Assembly (NCBI RefSeq): GCF_008329905.1
Contig: NZ_CP032155.1
Coordinates: 930,001-994,000, forward strand
Direction: 5' to 3'
Source of the DNA: Mycobacterium sp. ELW1
GTDB taxonomy: Bacteria; Actinomycetota; Actinomycetes; Mycobacteriales; Mycobacteriaceae
DNA length: 64,000 nucleotides
This document shows, one piece after another, positions 56,204-64,000 of the stretch (position 1 is its first letter; each line of letters starts with the position of its first letter). The translations under genes were made by a program, and so were the position numbers. The notes under the pieces were generated by a model. That model was not told the DNA's origin and ran no database searches. It saw nothing but the letters and a program-made list of their open reading frames with translations.

Positions 56204-57401
56204 GGCGGCGGCTCCGACGGCGGCGGTCCGGGGGAGGACCCGGGGGTGCGACGATCAGCTGGCCCGGATCAGTCGGGCTCGGCAGTACGGGCACCTGCGG
56301 AACGCCGGGACCGGACCCGACGACCCGCTGCTGCAAGCGCCACAAGGTGTACTTGAACGAGCCGACCATCTGGGCCCAGTCGTAGCGCTTGGGCCCGTGG
56401 AACCCGGGGTCGCCGAGGAAGCCGGCATCGGGCATCGACCCGAGCACCAGCCGGTCAATACTCGCGCGTACCGAAAAGCCATTGCTGGCAGTCGCTTTGA
56501 TGATCGGAGGCATCAGGCGGTTCAACGCGGCCAGATTGGCATCCGGGGCCAGCACCAAGTCGTTCCACGACCGCGCGATGGTGTTGACGTCGCCGATCAC
56601 ACTGCGCCCGCTGGTATCGGTGCCCGCGATCGACGGGAACTTCTCCAGCTGCTTGCTGGTGTCACCGGCCTGCTGTACGACGTCGGCGACGGTGTCGGCG
56701 TTGGCGGCCAGCGTGTCGGTCGCCGGACCCGCAGCCACCAACACCTCGGTCAGCGCCTGGTTTTTGGCATCGAGTTCTTTGGCCAGTTGCGATGTTTCGG
56801 TCAACGCGTCCGAGATCTGGTCTGAACGTGCCGTCAGTGTGGACAGCGTGCCGTTGGTCTTGGCGATGATGTCGCCGAACGCCTGGCCCTGGTCACCAGT
56901 CGCCTTGCCCATCCCGTTGATGATGTTGGTGAGGTTGCGTACCGCGCCGCCGTTCACCATTACCGCCGCCGAGCTGAGCACCGATTCCACCGTGGCCGCG
57001 GCCGCGGTGTTATCCAGGCCGATCGTGTCGCCGTCCTTCAACAACGGCGTGGTTGCAGAAGCGTCAGCCGGTGGTTTCAACGCGATGAACACATCGCCCA
57101 GCGGGGTGGCCGAACGCAATTCGGCGGTGCTGCCCTGCGGCAGGCGCACCCCGTCCATGATCCGGATGGTGGTCACCGCCGTGTAGTTGCGCGCCACCAT
57201 GGATTCCATTTGGCCGACGTCGGCGCCGGCGAGCTTCACTTTGGCGCTGGCGGGCAGGTTCAGCGCGTTGGAGAACACCGCGGTCAGCCGGTAGCCGCCG
57301 CTGCCGACCGTCGGCGCCGGCAACGGCAGGCTCGACAGTCCGTTCGACGAGCAGGCCGTGGCGCCCACTGCAACGACCAGAACAGCGACGAGCCGCTTCA
57401 T
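56200..57401 (-). CDS. mceE: MceE family lipoprotein, apparent frameshift near its C-terminus
   Basis: ATG at 57401 overlaps the mceD stop (ATGA). A lipoprotein signal covers residues 1-17 with Cys17 (VGATACSSNG). The MCE domain follows with YRLTAVFSNALNLPASAKVKLAGADVGQ. As read, the frame passes the mceF start and runs to 55440 (653 aa), overlapping mceF by 764 bases in Arg-rich shadow sequence. Inserting one base in a G/C run (56230-56234 or 56242-56246 on the + strand) makes the tail Pro-rich (PPGPPPSEPPP) and ends it at a TGA overlapping the mceF ATG, giving 400 residues, the family's usual size. I therefore annotate that end. Either a sequencing error or a true C-terminal frameshift. Confidence 0.85.
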
Positions 57402-58507
57402 TTCTGCCCCATCGCAGCCATGCCGTCCAGCACATAGGACAGCCCGAAGTCCGGTCCGAAGTCCTGCAAAGTGCCGGTGCTGCAGCCCAGCTGGCGCAGG
57501 CCCATCAGGTTGCAGATCTCCTTGGTGTACTGGCTGTCGAACAACACCCGGTCGGTGAGAACCCGGGCCCGCGCCGCACCGTTGTTCTGGTCGACGACGT
57601 TGTACATGTTGTCCAGCGTCAGCGGTGCGACGTCCAGAAACTCCTTGAGATCCCGCTGACGTTCGACGAGCGTATTGGCGGTGGTGCTGCCGTTGTTGAC
57701 AACAGCTTTGATGTTGTCCCGGTTCTTCTCCAGGAAATCCCCGACCTGCGCGAGCAGGGTGTTCATCGTCTTGCCGGTGGTGCCGCTGCCGAAGTCCTCG
57801 TCGTTGACGATCTGGCTCAGCTGACGCACGGTCGAGCCGAAGTCACGCAGCGTCGCGTCGTTGTCGGCCGCGGCCTGCAACAACGAGCTCAAGTTGCGCA
57901 CGATCGTGGTGAGCTGATCCCGGGTCTGCTCACCTCCATCGGCACTGAGCCGCAGTGCATTCGAGAGCTCGCCGAGCGCGTCCTTGATCTTCTGTCCGTT
58001 GCCGTCGGCGATCGCCGCACCCGAGTTGACGACATCGGCCACCGGACCGTTGCCGTTGCCGTCGCCCTTGAGCGACGTCGAAATCTTGTCCAGCACTCCC
58101 AGCACTCGAGCGAACTCGACGGGAGTTTTGGTCCGCGGCAGACCGATGGTGTCGTTGTTCTTGAGCACCGGGCCGCCGCGATACGGCGGAGTGAGCTCGA
58201 TCTGCCGGTCGGTCAGGATCGACGTCGAGATCGTCACCGCTTGCGCGTCGGCCGGGATCTGCACCCCACGGTCGACGGTGAATTGGACTTCGACGTAGCT
58301 GCTCTTCGGCGTGATCGCGGTGACCTTGCCGACCGGCATGCCCAGCACCGCGACCGTGTTGTCGACATAAAGTCCGGCGGCACTGTCGAATTGGGCGCGC
58401 AGCGTGATGTGGTCGGTGGTCGAGCGGAAGTACACCCACGCCACGGTGACCGCGGACGCGACGATCACAACGGCTACCGTCATGAGAGCCAACAGTCGCG
58501 CGCTCAC
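57398..58507 (-). CDS. mceD: MceD family substrate-binding protein
   Basis: 369 residues from the GTG at 58507, which overlaps the mceC stop (GTGA); the longer frame to 58573 lies inside mceC. N-terminal membrane helix (LALMTVAVVIVASAVTVAWVYF) and MCE domain (ITLRAQFDSAAGLYVDNTVAVLGMPVGKVTAITP, about residues 33-66). The long helical C-terminal part contributes to the barrel of the Mce tunnel. It ends in a short tail with DFGPDFGLSYVLDG. Fourth component of the hexamer. Confidence 0.93.
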   Translation of the reverse strand: MSARLLALMTVAVVIVASAVTVAWVYFRSTTDHITLRAQFDSAAGLYVDNTVAVLGMPVGKVTAITPKSSYVEVQFTVDRGVQIPADAQAVTISTSILTDRQIELTPPYRGGPVLKNNDTIGLPRTKTPVEFARVLGVLDKISTSLKGDGNGNGPVADVVNSGAAIADGNGQKIKDALGELSNALRLSADGGEQTRDQLTTIVRNLSSLLQAAADNDATLRDFGSTVRQLSQIVNDEDFGSGTTGKTMNTLLAQVGDFLEKNRDNIKAVVNNGSTTANTLVERQRDLKEFLDVAPLTLDNMYNVVDQNNGAARARVLTDRVLFDSQYTKEICNLMGLRQLGCSTGTLQDFGPDFGLSYVLDGMAAMGQK

Positions 58508-59523
58508 TTGCAGTCCTTGAAGTAGGAGATCATGCCGAACTGCTTGGCCCGCCCGCTGATGGCGCACATCCACGAGTCGATGGCGATGCCGTTGGGTGTG
58601 TTGAAGTCGACGGCGTTTCCGGTGCCGCTGGCATTGGCGAAGCCTCGCAGCGCTACCGGACCGGCCTGCAGGGTGCTGCGGAGCAGATCGTCATGCTGGG
58701 CCAACAGGTCTGACAGCCGACGCAGATTCGTGATGGTCTGGTCCAGTTCGCCTCGGTTGGTCACCACGGTGGTGCTCATCGTGTTGACCAGGTTGGTCAG
58801 CGCCGCGATCATCGCGTGAAACGTCGCACTGCGATCCACGAACCGGCCGATCAGCTCCTGCCCCTGATTGATCATGGCGGCAATGTTGGCGTGCTGACGT
58901 TCCAGCGTGCTGCTGATCAGATCGGTGCTCTTCAGCAAGTCACCCAGTTGGTCTCGGCGATCGGCGATCACCGTCGACAACGTCTGGATGTTCTTCATGG
59001 CCTGCGGCACGACAGCGGGCAGGCCCTGCATCTGCCGGCCGAGGACGCCCAGCGACGTCGCGAACGCATCGGTGTCGACCTGCTCATAGGTGGTCGTCAC
59101 GTCGGCCAGTGCGGCCTGCAAGTCGTAGGGCACCTCGGTGTGCGACAGGTCGAAGGTGTTGTCGGGCAGGCTTCCACCGTCCTCAGGCTCCAGCGCCAGA
59201 TAGCGCGAGCCCAGGATGGTGGCGACCTTGATGACCGCTTTCGACTCCTTGCCGAGCGCGATGTCGTCGCGCACTTCCAAGCCGGCTTCGACGTGGTCCC
59301 CGGCCAGCTTCATGCTGGTGACCTTGCCCACCTGGATGCCGCCGATGGTGATCGGGTTGCCCACCTGCAGGGCGGCGGCCTGGAGGAACTTGGCCGTGTA
59401 GTGCCGATGAGAAATGTTGGCTGCGTTGGCAATCAGCATGGCGCCGACGATGACCGTGACCACAGCGACGGCGATCAGCCCTAGCCACGTCTTGTTGTAA
59501 CTCTCCAGCGTGCGCCTAGCCAT
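58504..59523 (-). CDS. mceC: MceC family substrate-binding protein
   Basis: 339 residues. N-terminal membrane helix (LGLIAVAVVTVIVGAMLIANA, about 14-34), then the MCE domain (TAKFLQAAALQVGNPITIGGIQVGKVTSMKL). Helical C-terminal region with heptad-like pattern. It lacks the long Pro-rich tail some MceC proteins have, ending in FGMISYFKDCK. Start overlaps mceB by eight bases. Part of the MceA-F tunnel. Confidence 0.92.
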   Translation of the reverse strand: MARRTLESYNKTWLGLIAVAVVTVIVGAMLIANAANISHRHYTAKFLQAAALQVGNPITIGGIQVGKVTSMKLAGDHVEAGLEVRDDIALGKESKAVIKVATILGSRYLALEPEDGGSLPDNTFDLSHTEVPYDLQAALADVTTTYEQVDTDAFATSLGVLGRQMQGLPAVVPQAMKNIQTLSTVIADRRDQLGDLLKSTDLISSTLERQHANIAAMINQGQELIGRFVDRSATFHAMIAALTNLVNTMSTTVVTNRGELDQTITNLRRLSDLLAQHDDLLRSTLQAGPVALRGFANASGTGNAVDFNTPNGIAIDSWMCAISGRAKQFGMISYFKDCK

Positions 59524-60571
59524 TGGCCATGTTCCTGCATCGTGGGGTGTACATCGCCTTGTTCCCGGGGGTTGCCGCGTTGACGATGATCGGGGTGATG
59601 TCGTTGAGCCCGGGGAAGAATCCGGTGCCGTTCAGGTCGCAGGCGTACGCGTTGGCGTAGGCGCCTTCGTTGGTGATCCGAGCCAGCCCTTTGAGCAGCA
59701 GCGGCAGGTTGGCCCCGGTGAATGCCAGCTGCGGTTCGATGTCGACGAGATGCCCGGTGAAACCCGGCTGGCGGGTGATCGTGTCGTTCAGCGCAGGGTT
59801 CACCGAAGTGGAGATGGTGGACAGCTGGCGCAGCACCCGCGCCATCGTGCCGGTCGAGTCGATCAGCTCGGGACGCCGCGCGTTGAAGTCGGACACCACC
59901 TTGCTGGTCTGGGACATCACCTGGTCGAGGCTCGTGTTCTGCTTGGCGAGGTTGGTCATCACCGTGTTCAGCTGCGTGATGACGTCACCCAGTGCCTGAT
60001 CGCGCCCCGCGAATGTGTCGGTCAGCGTGGATGTTTGGTTCACCAGGTTCACGATCGAGGCATTGTCACCCTGCAGCGATTGGATCACGCCTTTGGTCAG
60101 GTTGTCGGCGTCACGGGGGTTCAGCACGCTGAACAGCGGCTCGTAGCCGTTGAGCAGCGTGCCGACGTCGAAGGACGGGTCGGTGCGTTCGACCGGGATG
60201 GTGGCGTCCGGCGCCAGCGGGCCCGGGCTGCCGATCGTGCCGAGTGACAGCCCGAGGTACCGCTGGCCGACGATGTTCTGGTACGTCACCGAGGCGACGG
60301 TGTTGCCGAACAAGGGCTGCTCGTTCTGGACGACGAACGACACCTTGGCCAATTTCCCAGCCAATTCGATCTTTTCGACGCGCCCCACCCGCACTCCGGC
60401 CATCCGGACGTCGTCGCCTTCCCGAAGGCCGTAGACGTCGGTGAACATCGCGGCGTACGACGTGGTGGGGCCGGCGACGTCTCGGCGCAGCGTCACATAC
60501 ACCAGCCACGTCAGTGTCACCGCCACAACCATGAACAGCGACAGCCCGATCAACGGGGCACGGAATCTCAT
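59516..60571 (-). CDS. mceB: MceB family substrate-binding protein
   Basis: 351 residues from the ATG at 60571, which overlaps the mceA stop by one base (TGATG); the longer frame to 60679 lies inside mceA. N-terminal membrane helix (LIGLSLFMVVAVTLTWLVYV), MCE domain (YAAMFTDVYGLREGDDVRMAGVRVGRVEKIEL), then a long helical region. Tail CDLNGTGFFPGLNDITPII...RCRNMANG resembles MceB members, with two cysteines that may pair. Confidence 0.93.
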   Translation of the reverse strand: MRFRAPLIGLSLFMVVAVTLTWLVYVTLRRDVAGPTTSYAAMFTDVYGLREGDDVRMAGVRVGRVEKIELAGKLAKVSFVVQNEQPLFGNTVASVTYQNIVGQRYLGLSLGTIGSPGPLAPDATIPVERTDPSFDVGTLLNGYEPLFSVLNPRDADNLTKGVIQSLQGDNASIVNLVNQTSTLTDTFAGRDQALGDVITQLNTVMTNLAKQNTSLDQVMSQTSKVVSDFNARRPELIDSTGTMARVLRQLSTISTSVNPALNDTITRQPGFTGHLVDIEPQLAFTGANLPLLLKGLARITNEGAYANAYACDLNGTGFFPGLNDITPIIVNAATPGNKAMYTPRCRNMANG

Positions 60572-61935
60572 CACGATCCGCCGGCTTCGGCGGGCAGCGG
60601 TGCAGGTGCGGCGGGCGCCGCCGGCACGTTGCCCGGGTCGGCGGTGCCGGGCACCGCAGGAAACGGCGGGGCCCACCACGGCGTCGGGGGATTCGGATCG
60701 GCCAGGTTGGGAGTTGGATTGATCAGTGGCGGCCCGACAGCGACGAGGTTGCCACCTGCGCCGACGACAGTGCCGGGGGGCGGGGCCAGATCCTTCGGCG
60801 GCTGGTAGTTCTGCGGCAGCAACATCTCGGGCAGATCGGGCCGCACCACGATCTTCGGCGCGGTGTAGCAGCTGTTACCCAGCAGTTGGCCGTACCGGGG
60901 GCAATCGGCGCGGGTGTAGTCATAGCTCGGTGTCAGTGACAGGTTCACGCGCATGTTGCCGGTGTCCAACTCGGGCATCCACACCTCGTCGAAGAACTTG
61001 CGCGACAACCCGTTCAGCTTGGTGAATGCCGGTACGAACTTGCCGGCATTCATCGCGAGGCTGCCCACAACCGGTGTCAGATCGTGGCTGATACCGGTCA
61101 GCTGATCGATGTGATTGTCGAGCGCGGTGCGCATCGTGCCCACAGTGTGCGTGCCACCGGTCACCAAGGCGGTGAGCGCCGAACGCTTTTCGGCCAGCAC
61201 CTGCATGGGTTGCACAGCCTGGTGCAGGGCGTCGACCAGATCGGGTGCGGTCTGGGCCAGCCCATGAGTGGCGTCGATCAGCGCCGACACCGTCGAGGGC
61301 CCGTCATCGGTGCTGACCACCGAGTTCAACTGGTCCAGTAGCCGATTCAACTGGGCGCCCCCGGTGAGCAGCTTCCCGCGCCGGTTCTCGGTGGCGGCGT
61401 TGACCGCGGCCAGGATGCCGACGCTGCGGTCCTCACGTCCGCGCCCCGTGGCGGCCAGCACATCTCGCAGCTTGCTGATGGTGGTCTGGAACAGCACGGT
61501 CGGTAGCTGGGTGTCCTCGGGAATGTGCTCGCCGGACCGGATCGCCGGCCCTGCGCCTGCGGGCACGAGTTGCACCGACGAGACCGCGAACACGTTGGAC
61601 GGGACCACCCGTGCGGTCACCGTCGCCGGGATGGAGCCGGCGTATTCGGGTTTCAGGTCGATGTGGACGTAGTTGGGATGGCCGTTGGCGGCGGGGATGA
61701 CGCTGTCGACCGAGCCGACCAGGACACCGTGATACTTCACGTCCGACTTCTGCGGCAACCCGTCGCCGACGTTGACCAGATCGGCGACCACCCGAACATA
61801 GTTGTCGAGCTTGCCGTTCGACTTGAGCAGCAGCAGCGTCGTCACCAGGGCGGCGACCACGACGACCGCCAGCCCACAGATCAGCAGCTGCCGGTCGGTG
61901 GGCCCGCGCCCGTCCAAGTCAAGGGAATTCGCCAT
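60571..61935 (-). CDS. mceA: MceA family substrate-binding protein
   Basis: 454 residues, ATG directly after the yrbEB stop. Membrane helix at about 17-38 (LLICGLAVVVVAALVTTLLLL) and MCE domain at about 42-120 (VRVVADLVNVGDGLPQKSDVKYHGVLVGSV). The C-terminal about 70 residues are Pro/Ala-rich (PTPNLADPNPPTPWWAPPFP), as in many MceA proteins. A CxxY-type segment (DCPRYGQLLGNSCYTAP) holds two cysteines. First soluble-domain component of the Mce transporter. Which mce locus (mce1, mce3, mce4 and so on) this is cannot be decided by inspection. Confidence 0.93.
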   Translation of the reverse strand: MANSLDLDGRGPTDRQLLICGLAVVVVAALVTTLLLLKSNGKLDNYVRVVADLVNVGDGLPQKSDVKYHGVLVGSVDSVIPAANGHPNYVHIDLKPEYAGSIPATVTARVVPSNVFAVSSVQLVPAGAGPAIRSGEHIPEDTQLPTVLFQTTISKLRDVLAATGRGREDRSVGILAAVNAATENRRGKLLTGGAQLNRLLDQLNSVVSTDDGPSTVSALIDATHGLAQTAPDLVDALHQAVQPMQVLAEKRSALTALVTGGTHTVGTMRTALDNHIDQLTGISHDLTPVVGSLAMNAGKFVPAFTKLNGLSRKFFDEVWMPELDTGNMRVNLSLTPSYDYTRADCPRYGQLLGNSCYTAPKIVVRPDLPEMLLPQNYQPPKDLAPPPGTVVGAGGNLVAVGPPLINPTPNLADPNPPTPWWAPPFPAVPGTADPGNVPAAPAAPAPLPAEAGGS

Positions 61936-62790
61936 TCAGCCGCCGAACCTCGCTCCGGCGTCGACGCTCCACAGTGCCATGGTCATGAGCATGTTCACCA
62001 CGATCGTCACCGTGATGGCTGCGCGCATCGCATGGCCCGCCGCGATGCCGACACCCTCGGGTCCGCCGCTGGCGTAGAAGCCGTAGTAGCACTGGATCGT
62101 CGAGGCGATCCAGACGAACACGACGGCCTTCAGCAGTGAGTACAGGATGTCGGTGCCGGACAGCATCAGAGTGAAGTAGTGCATGTACGCGCCGTTCGAT
62201 CCACCGCTGATCACCTCCACCACGATCTGGGTGGTCAGGTAGCTCACCGCCAAACACAAGACGTAGAGCGGGATCACGGCGACCACCGACGCCATCAACC
62301 GGGTGGTGACGAGGTAGGGGATGGGGCGGATCGCCAGCGAGTCCAGCGCGTCGATCTCCTCGGCGATCCGCATGGAACCCAGCTGCGCGGTGAACCGGCA
62401 GCCGCCCTGCGTCGCGAAGGCCAGCGACGCGGCGATCGGCGCCAACTCGCGGGTGTTCACCAACGACGAGATGATTCCGGTCGCAGGCCCGAGGCCCAGC
62501 AGGTTCAGAAAGTTGTAGCCTTCGATGCCGACGATCGCGCCGACCGTCACACCCAGCACCAACGCGACGCCTGCGGTGCCGCCACCGACGACCAATGACC
62601 CGTTGCCCCAGGCGATATCGGATAGCAGCCGGGCGAACTCGGTGCGGTAGTGGCGCAACACGATCGGTACCGCGGCGACCGCGCGAATGAAGAACACCAG
62701 CATGTGGCCCAACCGCACGACCGGCGAGGTGAGCGTCCGGACGAACCGGGCCCACGGGACCCGGAACGGGCTGTAGGTCGATGCGGTCAC
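61936..62790 (-). CDS. yrbEB: YrbEB permease of the Mce transporter
   Basis: 284 residues, GTG start one base after the yrbEA stop. Five or six membrane helices of the MlaE permease family. The conserved segment CRFTAQLGSMRIAEEIDALDSLAIRPIPYLVTTRLMA (about 131-167) is the family's EEIDAL coupling helix, which contacts the ATPase (MceG-type) encoded elsewhere. YrbEA and YrbEB form the inner-membrane heterodimer that receives substrate from the MceA-F tunnel. Confidence 0.94.
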   Translation of the reverse strand: MTASTYSPFRVPWARFVRTLTSPVVRLGHMLVFFIRAVAAVPIVLRHYRTEFARLLSDIAWGNGSLVVGGGTAGVALVLGVTVGAIVGIEGYNFLNLLGLGPATGIISSLVNTRELAPIAASLAFATQGGCRFTAQLGSMRIAEEIDALDSLAIRPIPYLVTTRLMASVVAVIPLYVLCLAVSYLTTQIVVEVISGGSNGAYMHYFTLMLSGTDILYSLLKAVVFVWIASTIQCYYGFYASGGPEGVGIAAGHAMRAAITVTIVVNMLMTMALWSVDAGARFGG

Positions 62791-62791
62791 G

Positions 62792-63664
62792 TCACAGCCC
62801 CACTCGCGGGAACAGCATGTTGTACAGCTGGCTGATCGCGACGTTGACGATCATCAGGATCAGAATCGATTCCACGACAGCGGCATTCACCGAGTTGGCC
62901 ACCCCGGTCGGGCCACCCTTGGTGGACAGCCCTTTTTGACTGGACACGATCGCGACGATGGCGCCGAACACCACGGCCTTGAGCAGCGCGAGCACCATGT
63001 CGCCGGGCGTGGTGAACGAGGCGAAGGTGGCCACGAAGCTGCCGGGGGCGCCGTTCTGGAAGTAGACGTTGAACAGATAGCTGGCCAGGAACCCGACGAA
63101 GCACACCACTCCGGTCAGAGCCACGCCGATCATGATCGCGGCGGCGAACCGTGGGACGACCAGACGGCGGATCACCGAGACACCCATGACCTCCATGGCG
63201 TCGATCTCTTCGCGCATCGTCCGCGAGCCCAGATCAGCGGTGATGGCTGAGCCGACGGCGGCCGCCATCAGGATCGCCGCAACCAGGGATGCGGCCTGCC
63301 GGATCACGGCCAGGCCGCTGGCCGCGCCGGCCAGCGAGGTGGCGCCCACCTGCCCGGCAAGCAGCGCGAACTGGATGGACAGCGTCACGCCGACCGGCAA
63401 GGCCACCAGCACGGTCGGAACCACGGCCGTTCCGGCCATGAAAGCGCCTTGGCGGACGAACTCCTGCAGCGGGAAACGGCCGGTGACGAGGTCGACAAAT
63501 AAGTACTGCAGCGTTCTCACGCCCAGGACGAACTGGTCGCCCACGGTTGCCAGTGATGCGAGGGGATGCCGCTTCACATAGCCGACGGTCCATTCGCCGA
63601 CGACGTCCACGGCTTTGGGGTTGGCCGCAGCGTCCGCAGAGGGAAAATTGTCGGCCGTCACCAT
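62792..63664 (-). CDS. yrbEA: YrbEA permease of the Mce transporter
   Basis: 290 residues, first gene of the operon. MlaE-family permease with five or six membrane helices. The EEIDAMEVMGVSVIRRLVVPRFAA segment (about 151-174) is the coupling helix that contacts the ATPase. Its extended N-terminus (about 40 residues before the amphipathic segment) is usual for YrbEA. The 264 bases upstream, to 63928, hold no gene and should carry the operon promoter; an inverted repeat lies there. Confidence 0.94.
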   Translation of the reverse strand: MVTADNFPSADAAANPKAVDVVGEWTVGYVKRHPLASLATVGDQFVLGVRTLQYLFVDLVTGRFPLQEFVRQGAFMAGTAVVPTVLVALPVGVTLSIQFALLAGQVGATSLAGAASGLAVIRQAASLVAAILMAAAVGSAITADLGSRTMREEIDAMEVMGVSVIRRLVVPRFAAAIMIGVALTGVVCFVGFLASYLFNVYFQNGAPGSFVATFASFTTPGDMVLALLKAVVFGAIVAIVSSQKGLSTKGGPTGVANSVNAAVVESILILMIVNVAISQLYNMLFPRVGL

Positions 63665-63729
63665 CGTGCCCGCATCATCGCCAATCCCAAATATGCTGAC
63701 CTAGTGGACTTTTGAAGATCAGAATCGAG

Positions 63730-63772
63730 TTCGCGAGTGATGTTCACGCACCTCGACCCATCACCTCGCGAA
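63730..63772 (-). promoter_or_regulatory. Candidate operator upstream of the mce operon
   Basis: Inverted repeat with arms TTCGCGAGTGATG (63730-63742) and CATCACCTCGCGAA (63759-63772); the arms are complementary apart from one extra base. It lies 66-108 bases before the yrbEA start, where a TetR-type repressor would bind. The double-TetR protein at the operon's end is one candidate. A second short AT-rich dyad (AATGAA / TTCATT) lies at 63845-63861. Confidence 0.4.
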
Positions 63773-63928
63773 GTCCGAAGTCCGCGACGTCAACCTCCCC
63801 AACCTGTGGTCACGGTAGGACCCAGCCGGCGCCGGCGTCAAGAAAATGAAGAATATTCATTAACATAATCGGACATATGGTGCCGACAAGTGAACCAACG
63901 GTCGCGGTGACGCCAGGGGTTGCGCGGC

Positions 63929-64000
63929 TCAGGCGACGCGGTCGGGCAGTGCCAACTTCAGGATGCTGCGCTGGACCTGAAGGAACTGGCCCAGCAGCGA
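63929..64000 (-). CDS. C-terminal end of a gene cut by the window edge
   Basis: The last 23 codons before a TGA at 63929-63931, reading SLLGQFLQVQRSILKLALPDRVA. The frame is open to the right edge. The sequence is helical and too short to assign. It lies upstream of the mce operon on the same strand. Confidence 0.4.
   Translation of the reverse strand, partial: SLLGQFLQVQRSILKLALPDRVA

Overview
The window looks like a chromosomal segment of a fast-growing Mycobacterium (Mycolicibacterium) or a close relative. The sequence is GC-rich. It carries a complete mce operon (yrbEA-yrbEB-mceA to mceF plus two Mce-associated genes), a hemophore-related protein, small secreted proteins, an F420/DDN-type nitroreductase-fold protein, a Tat-exported GH16 glucanase and a TetR regulator with two HTH domains like Mce3R. 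I saw no rRNA, tRNA, CRISPR array or insertion sequence.

Layout. 1-5.8 kb: the 3' part of a large Ala/Gly-rich repeat protein, a secreted protein with about 20-residue Asn/Thr/Gly repeats, a hemophore-related protein, a small Pro-rich secreted protein and an unknown 237-aa protein. 5.8-11.4 kb: an MFS exporter coupled to an APC-type amino-acid permease, a small secreted His-rich protein, a LuxR-type regulator and a secreted 137-aa protein. 11.7-12.9 kb: three small plus-strand genes ending in a DUF6308 protein. 12.96-45.8 kb: a continuous minus-strand defence island. 45.9-46.8 kb: a VapBC-type toxin-antitoxin pair. 46.9-52.2 kb: cupin, secreted protein, DMT-type membrane protein, DDN-type protein, frameshifted GH16 enzyme and secreted lipase-like hydrolase. 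52.4-63.7 kb: the double-TetR regulator and the mce operon. At 63.9-64.0 kb there is the last 23 codons of another minus-strand gene.

The core of the island (read from 44.3 down to 26.8 kb) is a complete type 2 BREX / phage growth limitation set in canonical order: PglW (NERD plus kinase), PglX (N6-adenine methyltransferase), PglY (large P-loop ATPase), PglZ (alkaline-phosphatase fold), BrxD (ATPase) and BrxHI (Lhr-like helicase). Every junction is an overlap of 1-4 bases once the starts are corrected. Directly downstream sits a GmrSD/BrxU-like DUF262-DUF1524 protein in AT-richer DNA. Beyond a gap of about 350 bases lies a 4-base-overlapping pair of giant genes: a 1745-aa protein joining a DnaQ-type exonuclease, a DinG/XPD-type Fe-S helicase and a RecQ-type helicase, and a 2145-aa SNF2/RapA-type helicase with three cysteine-rich zinc-binding clusters. 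Upstream of pglW is a 437-aa membrane/coiled-coil protein that I do not recognise. The giant helicase pair is my best candidate for an undescribed module. The likely logic is that BREX marks self and blocks phage replication, GmrSD cuts modified phage DNA that escapes, and the helicase-nuclease pair processes DNA by an unknown scheme.

Two genes, the GH16 enzyme and mceE, each appear shifted by one missing base in a C (or G) run. In both cases restoring one base gives a normal-length protein, which may mean base-calling errors in this assembly. Several starts were moved downstream of the longest open frame on the basis of ribosome-binding sites, signal peptides or stop/start overlaps. GC figures quoted come from counting individual 60-base lines by hand.
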